Assembly (NCBI RefSeq): GCF_963082655.1
Contig: NC_081553.1
Location: 41,831,812 to 41,895,811, forward strand
DNA: 64,000 bases
Origin: Stomoxys calcitrans
Taxonomy: Eukaryota; Arthropoda; Insecta; Diptera; Muscidae
Reading direction: 5' to 3'
In this document: piece by piece, positions 46,985 to 58,512 of the stretch
How the letters are laid out: every line of letters begins with the position of its first letter
Numbering within the stretch: the stretch's first letter is position 1
Program-made: the position numbers and the translations under genes
The notes under the pieces: generated by a model
Database searches by the model: none
Seen by the model: the letters and a program-made list of their open reading frames with translations, nothing else
What the model was told of the DNA's origin: nothing

Positions 46985-48810
46985 TTCTATTTATTATATA
47001 TAGAATAGAAAAAGTCCCCAAAATTAGCTCTTCTTAAAAAATGTCCCGAAATTTCCTATTTATAGAAATTGCAATTTCAGGAACATGTCCCCAAAGTTTG
47101 GAATTTTAGCAAAATGTCCCGAAAGTTTGCTAGACAATGTCCCCAACATTTTCTATTTATAGAAATTCATACAAAATTTTTTTATGTGTGGAAAATGTCC
47201 CCAAAATTTGGAAAGTAAAAAAAAAACTTTTAGTAGAACAGTACCCAAAATTTGCTATTTTTAAAAATGTGGATGTGAAATGGAAAATGACCCCAATTTT
47301 GCTATTTATAGAAAATATTTCCAGAATGTACTTTTTATAGCTAATGTCTACAAAATTTGATTTTACTAAAAAATGTCTACAAAACTTGATTTTACTAAAA
47401 AATGTCCACAACATTTTCTGTTTATAGAAAATGTCCTAAAAAATATTTTTTTTTTTTTGAAATTGTCCCTAAATTTTGTTTCTGATTGAAAATGTTGTTA
47501 ATACTTCAAAATCTGCTTCAGTTAGAAAATGACCCCAAAATTAGCTTTAATAGGAAAAATCCCCAAAATTTGCTTTTCATAAAATTATACCCAAAATTTA
47601 ATATTTATAAAAAATTAACCACGAAATTTACTAGTTATGAGAAATTTGCGCAAACTACGTTTTTACTATAAAATTTCCCCAAAGAAAACGTTAAAAAAAG
47701 TCGTTGACATTTTCTCCAAAGTTGCATTTCTTCAAAAATGATCACAAAATAAGTTTTTCTTAAACAATTCCCAAAAATTATTTTTTTAATGTCCTCAAAA
47801 TTTGCTATTAATAGAAAATGTCCCTTAAATTTGCTATTAAAAGAAAATGCCCCTAAAATTAACTTTTAAAAGAAACTGCCCCCGTAATTTGCTATATATA
47901 ACTATTGTAAATTTTTAGAAAATTTCCTCAAAATTTGCTATCATATCCAAAATTTGCTATTTTAGGAAAAGTTTCCCTACATGTGCTATAGAACTTTCCC
48001 AACATTTACTATGTCCCCAAATTTTGCGTTTAATAGGAAATGTCCTCAATATTTCTAACTTTTAGAAAAAGTCCCCAAAATTTGTTATTTATAGAAATTT
48101 CCCCAAAAAAACTTTACGCACGTTATCTATTTCAAAAACACGATAAAGTCTCTTGAGTGGTAAAGATTGCTGTGTTGGTGTATACATATAAAAACCAATT
48201 CTGGGAATCAATGGATAAGGAATCGATTGCGGAATACAAAGAATCGGGGTTGGTCACGATATTTAACTTTTATATTATTATTAAATTTTTTCAAATGGCA
48301 TAGTACCTCTCAAATGGCCTAGTAGCATTAGGAGGGAATAACCACCGCTAAAAATTTTTCTGATGTACTCGCCAGGATTCGAACCCAGGCGTTCACCGTC
48401 ATAGGAGGACATGCAAACCTCTGCGTTACGGTGGCCTCAAATCTTTTATTTCCTAAAAAATTTGCTATTTTTAGAAAAATTGTCTCAATTTGATTATAAA
48501 TGTCTCCAAAATTTACCAATAAAAGAAAATGTCCTCAAAATGTGCAATTTTTAAAAAATTTCCCGTAAATTTGATATTTGTAGAAAATTTCCCCAAACTA
48601 TGCCATTTTATATATCCCCAAAAATTTAATATTAACCGAAAATGTCCCCAATATGCGCAATTTATAAAAAATGTTTAAAAAATTAGCTCTTTATCTAAAA
48701 TTTCCTCAAAATTATATTTTTAAAAAATATCTCTTTAATTTTATATTTATACAAAATTTCCCCGAAATTTGCATTATCACAAAATGTCCTCAAAAAAGAA
48801 AATATCCCAA
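46985..48810. repeat. Degenerate AT-rich array (AAAATGTCCCCAAAATTTGC)
   Basis: Dozens of degenerate copies of AAAATGTCCCCAAAATTTGC / TATTTATAGAAAATG with variable spacing around 35-40 bp. The array is broken by a SINE1 (48296-48436) and then by LINE-X (about 48811-50832), and it resumes at 50833-50935. Small frames inside (47137-47340, 47157-47414) are low-complexity artefacts. Confidence 0.85.
48296..48436 (-). repeat. SINE1 copy, 3'-truncated
   Basis: Minus-strand head GGCCACCGTAACGCAGAGG (right end) and intact B-box GGGTTCGAATCCTGGCGAG; it stops at GGTACTATGCCAT. Inside the AT-rich array. Confidence 0.88.
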
Positions 48811-50832
48811 AAAAATTGTATTTACATGAAAATCTGCTATGCAGACTACGTTATAATACTTCTTAGGGGTAAGAATCCAAACAAGCTAGGCAGAAGGGCC
48901 GAAAAGGTCTTGCATATGGCATATGACTGGGCTAGACCCAGGGTCTCAATGTTAACCCAGAGAAGACTAAAATATGCCTGTTCACGAGGAAGACGAAGAT
49001 GGGTCAATTTAACGCACCACGTTTGCTCAACGATTTCGATATCTGACAAGGTCAAATACTTAGGTGTGATCTTGGACAGGAAACTGAATTGGAAGTGTCA
49101 CATTCAGGAGCGTACTTAGAAGGCTCACAGATGTTAGGTACTATGTTGACAAGCCGTAGGCTCGAAATGGGGCCTGAATCCGAAGATAATCCACTGGCTA
49201 CACAGGAGTGTGATTAGACCAATACTTACTTACTCCTCAGTAGTTTGGTGGACTGCTATAGAGAAAAAGGGCAACATAAGGACCATACAACAGGTTCAGA
49301 GAACATGTTGTCTTGGTATAGGCGGAGCGTTGAGGAACACGCCCACTAGGGCACTGGCGACTATTCTAGACATGCGACCCATTGACATACAGATTAAGTG
49401 TGAGGCAGCTACTGCGGCTATGAGACTTGAGGCGATGGGAGGATGGATTGGTATTGGTGGTATAATCGAGGCGACGATAGGAAACGTGGAAGGAAGGGAA
49501 AAGGTTTTCGATCGGATACCTGAGACGACACTTGAGGTCGAGTGCGAGGCATTGCTGCCAGCGGCAGTCTGAGACAGACGGCACCCTATTATTGCCATCT
49601 GGAAGATCATGTTACACGGATGGATCAAAGCTAGAGGACAGAATGGGCCTGGGGGTCTACATTGAGAACCCAAGGACTGAGATCTATTCTAAACTGCCTG
49701 ACTATAACATGATCCTGCAGGCGGAGATTCGGGCGATCACGGAAAGCGTAAGGTGGTGTGTTGTTAATGCGGGGACGTCGAGTGTGAACATATTTGCGGA
49801 GAGTAAAATGGCCATAAAGGATGAAGACTACGCCCACTAGGGCCATGGAGACTATTCTAGACATGTGGCCCATTGACATACAGATTAAGTGTGAGGCAGC
49901 CACAGCGGCCTGGGGGTCTACATTGAGAACCCAATAACTGAGATCTTTTTTAGACTGCCTTACCATAATATAATCCTGTAGATGGAGATCCGGGCGATCA
50001 CGGAATGCGTGACGTGGTGCTAATGCGAGGACGTCGCGTCTGAATATCTTTACGGACATTAAAGTGGCCATAAGAGCAATAACAAGCAGGAAGGAGATTA
50101 AGGCCTTCTCTTAGGATGGCAAAATCCGCACCGTTTGGGTGCCGGGCCATAACGGAGTATGGGGAAATGAAAAAGCAGTCGATTTGACGGTGAAGAGTCA
50201 ATAAACTTATATATCATGAAGCCTTTCCGGTCGAAGCAGTCTGAATTAAAAGCGCGGCCGACGAACGCGCAACGGTCGCAAGAAAGGCGACGTAAATTTC
50301 TATGTGACGCAGGCATATAGAAGGGCGTGGGCGACGAACGCGCATGTAAAACTGTGGAACAGCAAACCAGTCGGTAGCACGAAGAAAATCCTATGAGGTG
50401 ATCCGGATCGTTAGAGGACGAGGCTATTACTGAAACGAAGTAAGAAGGAGGTCGTATAGCTTTTGGTATCATAACGGGACACATAGGACTACGAACTCAC
50501 TTATGCAAAATCGGTGTGGCAAGTGTTAACATGTATAGGGCATGTGGGGAAGATGATGGGACGCACGTGATGTGCATTTCCTATGTCATTGCCCGGCTTT
50601 AGCGGCTAAAAGACGCCGGTTCTTAGGTGGAGACAATGCCAGACATGAACTAACTTAGGGGAGTGGTTTGGAAAACAATTAGAGATTTTGTAAATAGCAT
50701 GGAATTCCTAACTTAAAATTTTCTGTTTCGAGGTAACCTTTAAATTTTTTGGGCTCACAACAAGCCCATTACTGGCTTAGGTGGATGTCCATAATGGCAT
50801 GGCGCGGATTAATATCGGCACCCTCTTTTCAA
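48811..50832 (+). pseudogene. LINE-X fragment c: RT end, RNase H, zinc knuckle; rearranged
   Basis: Starts in the RT palm as KICYADYVIILLRGKN (canonical YADD changed to YADY), then SISDKVKYLGVILDRKLNWK. The connection region is IRPILTYSSVVWWTAIEKKG (49210 on), and RNase H starts SCYTDGSKLEDRMGLGVYIE (about 49605-49665). From about 49825 the sequence returns to an earlier part of the element (CTAGGGC.ATGGAGACTATTC, duplicate of about 49349) and then repeats the RNase H start (TGGGGGTCTACATTGAGAAC at 49911, duplicate of 49650). The C-terminal region and a 3' UTR ending GGGCTCACAACAAGCCC...CTTTTCAACCTAACATA follow. Multiple frameshifts. Sits inside the AT array. Confidence 0.88.
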
Positions 50833-53037
50833 CCTAACATACAGAAAAATTCCCATTTACAGAATATGTCCCCAAAAATTGCTATGTTTAAAAAATTTAC
50901 CTAAAATTTGCTATTAATAAAATATTTTGTCATATTGTTCACAAAAAACTTTCGTACAAAGGATTTTTAAAATTTTGTCCCCCAACATGAGGGAACACTG
51001 CCATAACACTGTCCGAATATGCATGTCCTTAGTTGGTACAAAACCAAGCATATAAGAGTAGACTGGAATAAGAGTGGTAAGACATCCAGCTAACCATCCA
51101 TTCATATATCCATGGAATAGATTTGAATCACCAATGCCGGAGGCATAGTTATAAAATCGACAAAGAGATGTACCGCTTAAAGTACAAAGCGAACAAATGA
51201 CAGGTTTAGAATGACAAAAGTGAAAAAAAGACTTGGCTCGACAATTATTCGATGTATCCTGTAGCGGTTAACTGCGAATATGCATTTTTGCTTTAACGAA
51301 TCTCTATGGTCAATTCATTTGTGACGAGGTAGGATTGCTCAATGATTTATTGCTAGTGTTTGAATGGATGGCACGTAACAATCAGCAAAAGGCAGATTAT
51401 TCAGGTATAGAGAGGAAAAAAGAATCAGAACAAAAGCTATGAGTGCTGAGACAACAATATGCTTATATCTAACCTATCCTGGCAGTGGTCTTCCCATCGG
51501 CCCCAAAATAGGCGTTATAAACCCCAAGGACATGCATTGGCCATTAAATGCTTACGAAAAAAGTTACGATTTTCGATTTCAATGTTGTGTTGAATTTAAA
51601 AATTCCCTTACCCATAATTAAAAAGAAATTAATCATGCTACTTTGAAAAGATAATTTCATTATATTTAGCACAAATTTTAAAAACCATACATGTTGTTAT
51701 CTGCTTTCATTTACCCCCAAAAAAAATGTAGTGACTCACACACAACGGTTCTATTGGCAAGTTCAGTCAACCGTGAAAAATTTATATACACACCAACACT
51801 CTCACAAAATATTTATGCAAAAATAAAGTATATAAATTCTCCCTAAAACAGACAATAGACACTTATTGCCAGACATCTATTATAACTTGGCCAATATACT
51901 CTAAATATCAATAGCAATTAACATCACAACAGCAGCAGCACCAAGAGAAACAACAACAACAACGACACTTAGTCTGTATCAATGAACCCCAAAAATGGTT
52001 TTGCTGTCTGTGCGACTGGGAGGATTTTTTTAGACGTAGTATTTCAAATTGAAATATAGCCGAGCTAAATAAATGAGTTGCGTTTTATGGCCCCACAGTC
52101 CATCAAAATAATAATTAAAATTCTAAAAGACAGGCAGGGCTGACAGACCGTCGAACCAATGAACAAACGCACAGGTATGTAGAATAAAAGCAACTCATAG
52201 AGATTGCTATCTTAGAAAATACAAAAACTCAAACACATAACCACAATGGGGGGTGGGAGAGAGATAATATGGTATGGCTGACTAACAGGTAACTTCCCTT
52301 CATGTAGATTGGCGGCAAAAACGTGTTGCATTGATTATTTGGAAGCGATAAAGCCAATGTGTTATCATCATTGGCATTTTGTTTATCTACCCTAATTCAA
52401 TCAAATGCGCGCTATAATAAAAGCAAAGAAAACGTAAATAACCCATAAATGGGGGCACAAAGTACTCGCATTCAGTTGCCCGTCTGTCTCTCTGCCCTTC
52501 CATACATTTGGGAAATTGCAAAGTTAGTGTAAAACTATTTAAAAGCAAGGTAAACAAAATCTCCGGTAAGTATTCCCTTGCTGATGGTGTTTGCGTTTGT
52601 GTGTGTTTTGGTGTTTGACCCACATCAGGAAACGGAAATCAATCATGCACCTTTTTTGTAAGCAATAAATTCTTATACAATTTTCACTACATGCGGGTGT
52701 GTTTGTGGCTGCTTACACTTGTACAACAATACAAATACACACACCGACACACATATACAAAACAAACATCACACATACTTCCATTGTATTTTTTTTTTTT
52801 TTGTTTATTACATTGTAATTAATTGTTATTTTTATTTAGTTGGACTTTGGTTTCGGTAATTTATGATCAAGCAGATGTTTGTGTTGGATAATTGAAGGTC
52901 AACATAGTGTGGCATAAATAAAGCTATATGTATTGGATTTCCTAAACGAAGGGCAATGAGGAAAATGTTAAGAGAAAGTCTTAAAAGAGAATCGCAGTGA
53001 AAAGGCCAATTTTTTAACATTATTTTCTTTATTTTTA
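50833..53037. other. Array end, then repeat-poor sequence
   Basis: 50833-50935 continues the AT-rich array. The rest shows no recognised gene. CAACAACAACAACGACAC lies near 51951, ACACACAC tracts near 52735-52770, and a T run at about 52790-52803. Confidence 0.55.
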
Positions 53038-53200
53038 AATGTCTGAACCGACATTGATGAAATCTTGCAAATATATTAATATCAGTAACAAAACAATCAG
53101 TGCCAAATTTTGTGCAGATCGGTTGAAACTTGTAGTTATTGCAGCAATTTACAATAAGTGCAAATCGGGTTATACATATATATGGATGCTGTATCTAGGT
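53038..53200 (+). repeat. Single family C-like module
   Basis: GTCTGAACCGACATTGATGAAATC, AATATTAATATCAGTAACAA, GCCAAATTTTGTGCAGATCG and TACATATATATGGATGCT match one module of family C. The LINE-X remnant begins straight after. Confidence 0.65.
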
Positions 53201-53765
53201 TCTAGGTTCATGTCTGGGATTGTGTTCCCACCTAAGTTCAGGTGTCTGTTAGCCGCGAAAGCCGGGCAGAGACATAGGAAATGCTCCAACGTCTCATCAT
53301 ATTCCCCGCATGCCTTACGAATTCTATCACTTGCCGCACCGATTTTGCATAATTGTGCCATTATGATACCGAAAGATATACTGACCTCTGCTTATTCTTT
53401 TCGGTAATAATTTTCTTTTCACGATCCGGATCTCCCCATAGGATTTTCGTCGTCCTACCGACCATTTTGCTGTTCCCTCTGGCCTTCACTGCCAAATCGT
53501 CTGCACTTTCATTCCCCCATACTCCGCTATGACCCGGCACCCAAACGATGCGGACTGTGCCATTCTCAGAGAAAGAGTTTATATCCTTCTTCCGTAAAGA
53601 TGTTCCCGCTCGACGTCCTCGTGTTAAACCACACCACCGCATTCCGTGATAAACTGGATCTCCGCCTGCAGGACCGTATTCGACAGTCGAAAACAGATCT
53701 TAGTCCCTGTGTTCTCAATGTAGACCCCCAGGCTGACTTTGTCCTCTAGCTTTCATCTATCTACA
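53165..53765 (-). pseudogene. LINE-X fragment d, C-terminal and RNase H part
   Basis: Minus strand, from right to left: the start of RNase H (GVYIENTGTKICFRL region, about 53690-53740), then TVRIVWVPGHSGVWGNESAD (about 53510-53570), then LAVKARG, and HLCKIGAASDRIRKACGEYD...ETLEHFLCLCPAF (about 53270-53361). The WVPGHSGVWGNESADDLAVKA block is the conserved last RNase H motif. It is better preserved than the other copies but has frameshifts near 53360 and 53640. Confidence 0.85.
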
Positions 53766-53955
53766 CAGCATGATTTCTCAGGGTTTTTCTTGGGCTTCTT
53801 CTTCTTCTTCTTCTGATTAGTCTTCCGAATTTTGTCCAGTTGGTTTTCTAGTCTAAACCTAATACAGCGATTGTCAGAGAAGGAGTGTTCCATGAAGATC
53901 CTTCAACGCTGAACCTCATCGACCATATTTTTCGAATATATTGACCTCCATAAAT
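53766..53955 (-). pseudogene. LINE endonuclease C-terminal remnant
   Basis: Complement of about 53845-53895 encodes RIFMEHSFSDNRCIRFRLEN. The SFSD(H/N)R.IRF block is the last conserved segment of the APE-type endonuclease in R1/LOA/Jockey-type LINEs; here the catalytic His of SDH is replaced by Asn. It is followed by a Lys-rich run (TCTTCTTCTTCTTCTTCT, complement). Probably the same LINE-X copy as the RNase H remnant to its left, with the RT domain deleted between them. Confidence 0.55.
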
Positions 53956-53959
53956 TACG

Positions 53960-54750
53960 AATTAGGGCCCATTTTCCATTGTGAAAATTCAATTTTTGAT
54001 GGATTTCAATTTCGGGTGGCGTCTCGGCGAATCAACACTCATTTCCTTCTAGGAAGCAAAGTTTACCAGATACAGCCAATTTAAAATTTCCTTAGTGAAA
54101 GTTTGATTTTTGATGGATTTTCAATGAAATGTTGAATTTTTGGGTGGAATCAAGAATTAAAACCCATTTTCCTTTAGGACGCATAGTTAAGGAAATACAG
54201 CCAATTTAAATTTTCAATAGTGAAAATTAGATTTTTTATGGATTTTCAAAGAAATATTGAATTCTTGGGAGGAATCACGGCCCATTTTCTTCTAGGACAC
54301 ATAGATTAGGAGATACAGCCATTTTAAAGTTTAATGTGTTTTTTGATGGAGTCAACAATAAAGACCCATTTCCCTCTAGAAAGCAAAGTTTAGGAGGTAG
54401 AGTCATTTTAAGATTTTCTTAGTGTAATTTCGATTTTTGATGGATATTTTATGAAATTTGGATTTTCGATTAGTGTCACGAATTAAGCCCCATTCCTTCC
54501 TTTAAAACGCATAATTGTGGAGATACAGCAAATTTAAAATTTCTTAGTGAAAATTAGATTTTTAATGGATTTTCAATGAAATTTTGATTTTCGGGTGGAG
54601 TCACGAATCAGGCCCATTTTCCTCTAGGACACAGTGAAAATTTTCCATAGTTAATATTAGATTTTTGATGGATTTTCAATAAAATTTTGAATTTTTGAGG
54701 TGAAGTCACGAATTAAGGCCCATTTCCCTTTCGAACCCATAGTTAAGGAA
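53960..54750. repeat. Minisatellite, ~115-125-bp units, about 6-7 copies
   Basis: Degenerate direct repeats of GATTTTTGATGGATTTTCAA, GTGGAGTCACGAATTAAGGC, CCCATTTTCCTCTAGGA, and AGTTAAGGAGATACAGCCAA. GATGGATT-type words recur near 53998, 54112, 54237, 54438, 54563 and 54669. It separates two pieces of a LINE endonuclease domain. Confidence 0.85.
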
Positions 54751-54754
54751 AATG

Positions 54755-54895
54755 GTAGCGGTATTACCAATATTAAGTGTTATTAGGTCGTTAGTATTTA
54801 AGAATTCTGCCAGGGCTTGGCTCCGCATATTATTGTTGGTACCGCCCCACGAAATATGGTGAGAGTTTGCATCGCACCCTATTAGTACCTTATAT
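54755..54895 (-). pseudogene. LINE APE endonuclease internal remnant
   Basis: Complement encodes IGCDANSHHISWGGTNNNM, then RSQALAEFLNTNDLITLNIG and NTAT. The G(C/A)D(A/F)N.HH..WG motif with following LxEFL..N.L..LN.GN.PT is the hallmark of R1/Jockey-group endonucleases. It lies upstream, in transcription sense, of the SFSDNR piece at 53.85 kb, with the minisatellite in between. Confidence 0.75.
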
Positions 54896-55960
54896 CATGT
54901 CCGTTTTGCCTTCCTCATCAGCCGTTGCAAAGTTAGTTACGTTCAATAATGGTACACTTATGGCTTATGCTCGATATGTTGCAACGAAAGGTTAAACAGT
55001 TGCAAAAAAAAGCAAAACTTCGGAATACACTTATTTTGTTTGATGTAAAAATGTCCCAAACGTTTTGCATGTACGACCTTATACGCAGTTTTTGCTCCCT
55101 CTATTGAAGTTTTGGTCTTCAACGGCTGGGCACTTTTCTTTTCTGGTTGCATATAGGCGATTATTTGTAAAACGTTTAGTTATGTCAATGTCGGTGTAGC
55201 TGATACAGCTACGACATCCATATTCAAATAAACGCAGATCGGCGCATCTGTTTTACAAAGGATTTTTCTCTCAAATACTTAACCTGTCTCGTCATTAATT
55301 TCCATTCATTTTTATGTCCATTAACTCTAATCTCTGAACATTTTCGCTGCCAAAGGTAAACGATCTTTTATGCTGGTTGACCTGTTGTAGATTGTGATAT
55401 GCGATATGAGAATGTAAACAACAAAACCATCCTTCACCTCATCGAACAAATTCATCAATAACATGTGGTTTGTGTGCGTATGCCGTGTGTGTTTATTTGA
55501 TAGATTCCCATATTTACAATAGGACTTTTAACCTTAATCTTTCCCACATAATGACTTGTAATCCTCAATGTTAATCAAACATTCATCATTTTTTTGTTTA
55601 TTTATTTTCGGGTTTTTCTTTACGCCTGTCACATCATATGGTGTGTGTCTCACAAAAATTTCTTTTCCATATTGTTCCGCATTGAAAGAGGCCTATCGCA
55701 GGAAGCGAATTTAGACTCAAGACAGTGAAAACCATACACACAGAGATGTTTTTGATTTGGTTTGTTTTGTGAATACGGTTACAGTTAATGTTGGGCCTGT
55801 GTTAGAGTCATGGTTGTTTTCAAATGCTATGTTTTTGGTTTTTAAGACAGGTCCCCATTGAGATAGTGTTTTGTTTTCTGTTTGACATTGTGGTGAATTG
55901 TAAACAGAGTTGCCATTTAATTGAGAGAAAGAATTTCATAACAAATAGTACTGCCCGATT
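54896..55960. other. Sequence without recognised gene
   Basis: AT-rich DNA without recognised repeats. Small minus frame at 54958-55152 without a motif. Confidence 0.55.
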
Positions 55961-56515
55961 CAATTATGGGTGACATAGTTTATGGTTGCCATCCTTTAGT
56001 AATATGGAACCAGAGGAGATTTGTATCACATCTAAAAGAACTGCCTGATTTAATTGTAATTACCATCCTTTTCTTTAATGATCTCATTGAGGAAAGGACA
56101 CTTTGTGAGTTGCAGTAACCCGCTGGCCTTAATTGAGTAAATACGATTCAATTATAGTTGGCATCCTCTAGTAATCTTTTGGGGGAAAGTTTACTTTGTA
56201 GCCCTCAGTATCTCCGTTTGCTCCGTTTGCTTTTATATGCACGTTCTTAGTCCTGATAAAGCCCAGTCATTTCCTTTTGCGGCAATTTTCAGTTTATATG
56301 AAAAAGAATTCTCCTTCCCCTCTCTCCTACGAACTGTAAATTGCCACAAGTAGAAATGGATAAGCTAAATCAGGACTAAGAGCATGTATATAAATGAAAT
56401 TAGAACCAACGAGATACTGGGCCAGCGAGTTACTGGGGTTCACAACGCGACCTTGCCTCAATGGGATTACTAAAGGGTGACAACTATAATTGAATCGGAC
56501 GGTGCCAATGAATAT
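55961..56515. repeat. Diverged foldback (long inverted repeat)
   Basis: The left arm (56152-about 56312) and the complement of the right arm (about 56325-56498) align along most of their length: CGATTCAATTATAGTTG.CA, CCT.TAGTAATC, CAGTATCTC.GTT, TTATAT.CA.G.TCTTAGTCCTGAT and GGCAATTT.CAGTT. The centre is near 56318. Extra partial copies of the arm lie to the left (about 55965-56010, 56050-56130: CATTGAGG.AAGG, GTAACCCGCTGGCC). No ORF beyond 88 codons. A non-autonomous DNA element of unknown type is likely. Confidence 0.75.
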
Positions 56516-56517
56516 AA

Positions 56518-57666
56518 ACAAGTAAAAAGGCATTAAGTTCGGCCGGGCTGAACTTTGGATACCCACCACATCGGGTATATATGTAAATCCCATTTCGTCA
56601 CAATCCGGTGAAAATTGGATAACTTAAGCACCCAAATTCGGCACGGGCATTGATATCAGAGGCTCAGAAAAGCTCACTGTTTCAAATTTCAACGAAATCG
56701 GGTAATAAATAAAGCTTTAATGGGCTGAAGTCTCCTTATAGGTAGATCGGTCTACACGGCAGCTATATCCAAATATAGTCCAATCTAAACCATATTTAGG
56801 TCGGATGTTGGGAGGTCTTAACCTACTAACTGTTTCAAATTTCAGAGAAATCGGGTAATAAATAAAGCTTTATTTGGCTTCAGCCCCTTATCGGCAGATC
56901 GGCTTATATGGCAGCTATATCTAAATATATTCCGATCTAAACCATATTTTAGGTATCAGGGGGCTAAAATCAACTCACTTTTTCAAATTTTAGCGGAATC
57001 GGTTAAAAAATAAAGCTTTTATGGGCTTCAGACCCTTTATCGGGAGATCAGTCTATATGGCATCTATATCTAAATATAATCCGATTTGAACCATATATAG
57101 GTCAGATGTCGGGAGGCTAAAAATAACCTACTGTTGCAAATTTCAGCGAAATCAGGTAATAAATAAAGCTTATATGGTCTTCAAACCCAATATCGGGAGA
57201 TCGGTCTATATGGTAGCTCTATCTAAATATAGTCCGATCTGAACCATATTTGGGTCAGCTGTCGGGAAGCCTTAAACTACTGACTGTTTCAATCTTCAGC
57301 AAAATCGATTGAAAAATAAAGTTTTTATGGGCATTAGCCCCGCTATCGGAAAATCGGTCTATATAGCAGCTATATCCAAATATGGTCCGATTTGGCCCGT
57401 TCAAGAACTTAACCATCGTGCATCAAAAAGACGTATCTGTGCCAAATTTCAGCTCAATATCTAAATTTTTGAAGGCTGTAGAGTGATTACAACAGACGGA
57501 CGGACAGACACACGGACATCGTTAAATTGTCTTAGAATTTTACGACGATCCGAAATATATATACTTTGTAGGGTCGGAAATTGATATTGCAAACGATTTT
57601 GCAAATTGATGTTGCAACCGGAATGACTAAATGAATATACACTCTATCCTACGGTGGTGGGTATAA
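56518..57666 (+). repeat. Family B modular repeat, complete
   Basis: Starts ACAAGTAAAAAGGCATTAAG with GTTCGGCCGGGCTGAACTTT and GGATACCCACCACATCGGG; ends ATACACTCTATCCTACGGTG GTGGGTATAA. The ends contain inverted TACCCACCAC / GTGGTGGGTA. About six modules of ~149-152 bp (GCTATATCC-type words at 56762, 56914 and so on). Contains AGACGGACGGACAGACACAC near the 3' end. Confidence 0.92.
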
Positions 57667-57790
57667 GAAGCTACTTAAAGAATATTCAATCAATACAAAT
57701 AAAACTGAAGCCTAGTCTATAAACCAGTACAACAATAAAAAAGCAAGAACTCTCCGAGACCTGTTAAATAACTCAAAAATGCCACGTAAC

Positions 57791-58504
57791 CAGTGTTGCC
57801 ACTCAAAAAATTATTTCCTACCAAAATTTGGGGAAAATTCTCCTAAGCCCAACCAAAATCTATCAAATGTTCGTCAAGCCATAAATTCGGTATATGTTTT
57901 TATGCCCACTAAGGGGTGGCCATTTTGCCATTCCCATTTAAAACACATAAAATTATACATTTTCTACCCTACAATGCATAGGTTACAAATCTCAAGTTCA
58001 CAAATATCTTATTTTTGCCCGATTTCAATGAACCACCGTGCCGAGTTTGGATACGGCGATAAGGGTTTGAGCCCAGAAAATCGCTTTTACTACCCATTTT
58101 CGACGTTACAGTGAGTTTCATGTTCCTTCGACATCTGAGTATGGTCCAGATCTGAACATATCTTTTTAGCTGCCATATGGTCATATTTTTCGATTGAAGG
58201 CATTGAACGCAGAAATCACGAAATTTGGAAGAGATCTCTTAGAACTCAATATCAGAACTTATGCATTTTTTCCTGAAATTTTTAACAGTTTACCCCTAAT
58301 AACAGTATTTGGTCCCTCGACTACGGTTTTATTTTGCATTTTTAACGAATACACAGAACGATAGGAATTAAGTAATATTGAGTTTTCCCCAGCGAGGACG
58401 TATTGTATGTTGGACAATCCTACCAAAATTTGGGTTCAGCCTACCAACTTTCCAAGAGAATAAAAACCTATAAATTTTGGTAGGAACCAAAAACGGCAAC
58501 ACTG
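57791..58504. mobile_element. Non-autonomous hAT-type element, 714 bp
   Basis: Left end CAGTGTTGCCACTC...TTCCTACCAAAATTT; the right end as complement is CAGTGTTGCCGTTT...TTCCTACCAAAATTT. Flanked by 8-bp duplications CACGTAAC (57783-57790) and AACGTAAC (58505-58512), with one mismatch. CAG-type ends plus an 8-bp duplication fit the hAT superfamily. No transposase frame. The middle (about 57985-58210) is a diverged family B module, so another repeat was captured by or inserted into it. The 111-codon frame across it (57779-58114) is not credible. Confidence 0.85.
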
Positions 58505-58512
58505 AACGTAAC

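Noticed and set aside
57779..58114. 111-codon frame across the hAT-type element
   Set aside because: It starts outside the element, crosses its left end and includes a family B module; no transposase motifs.
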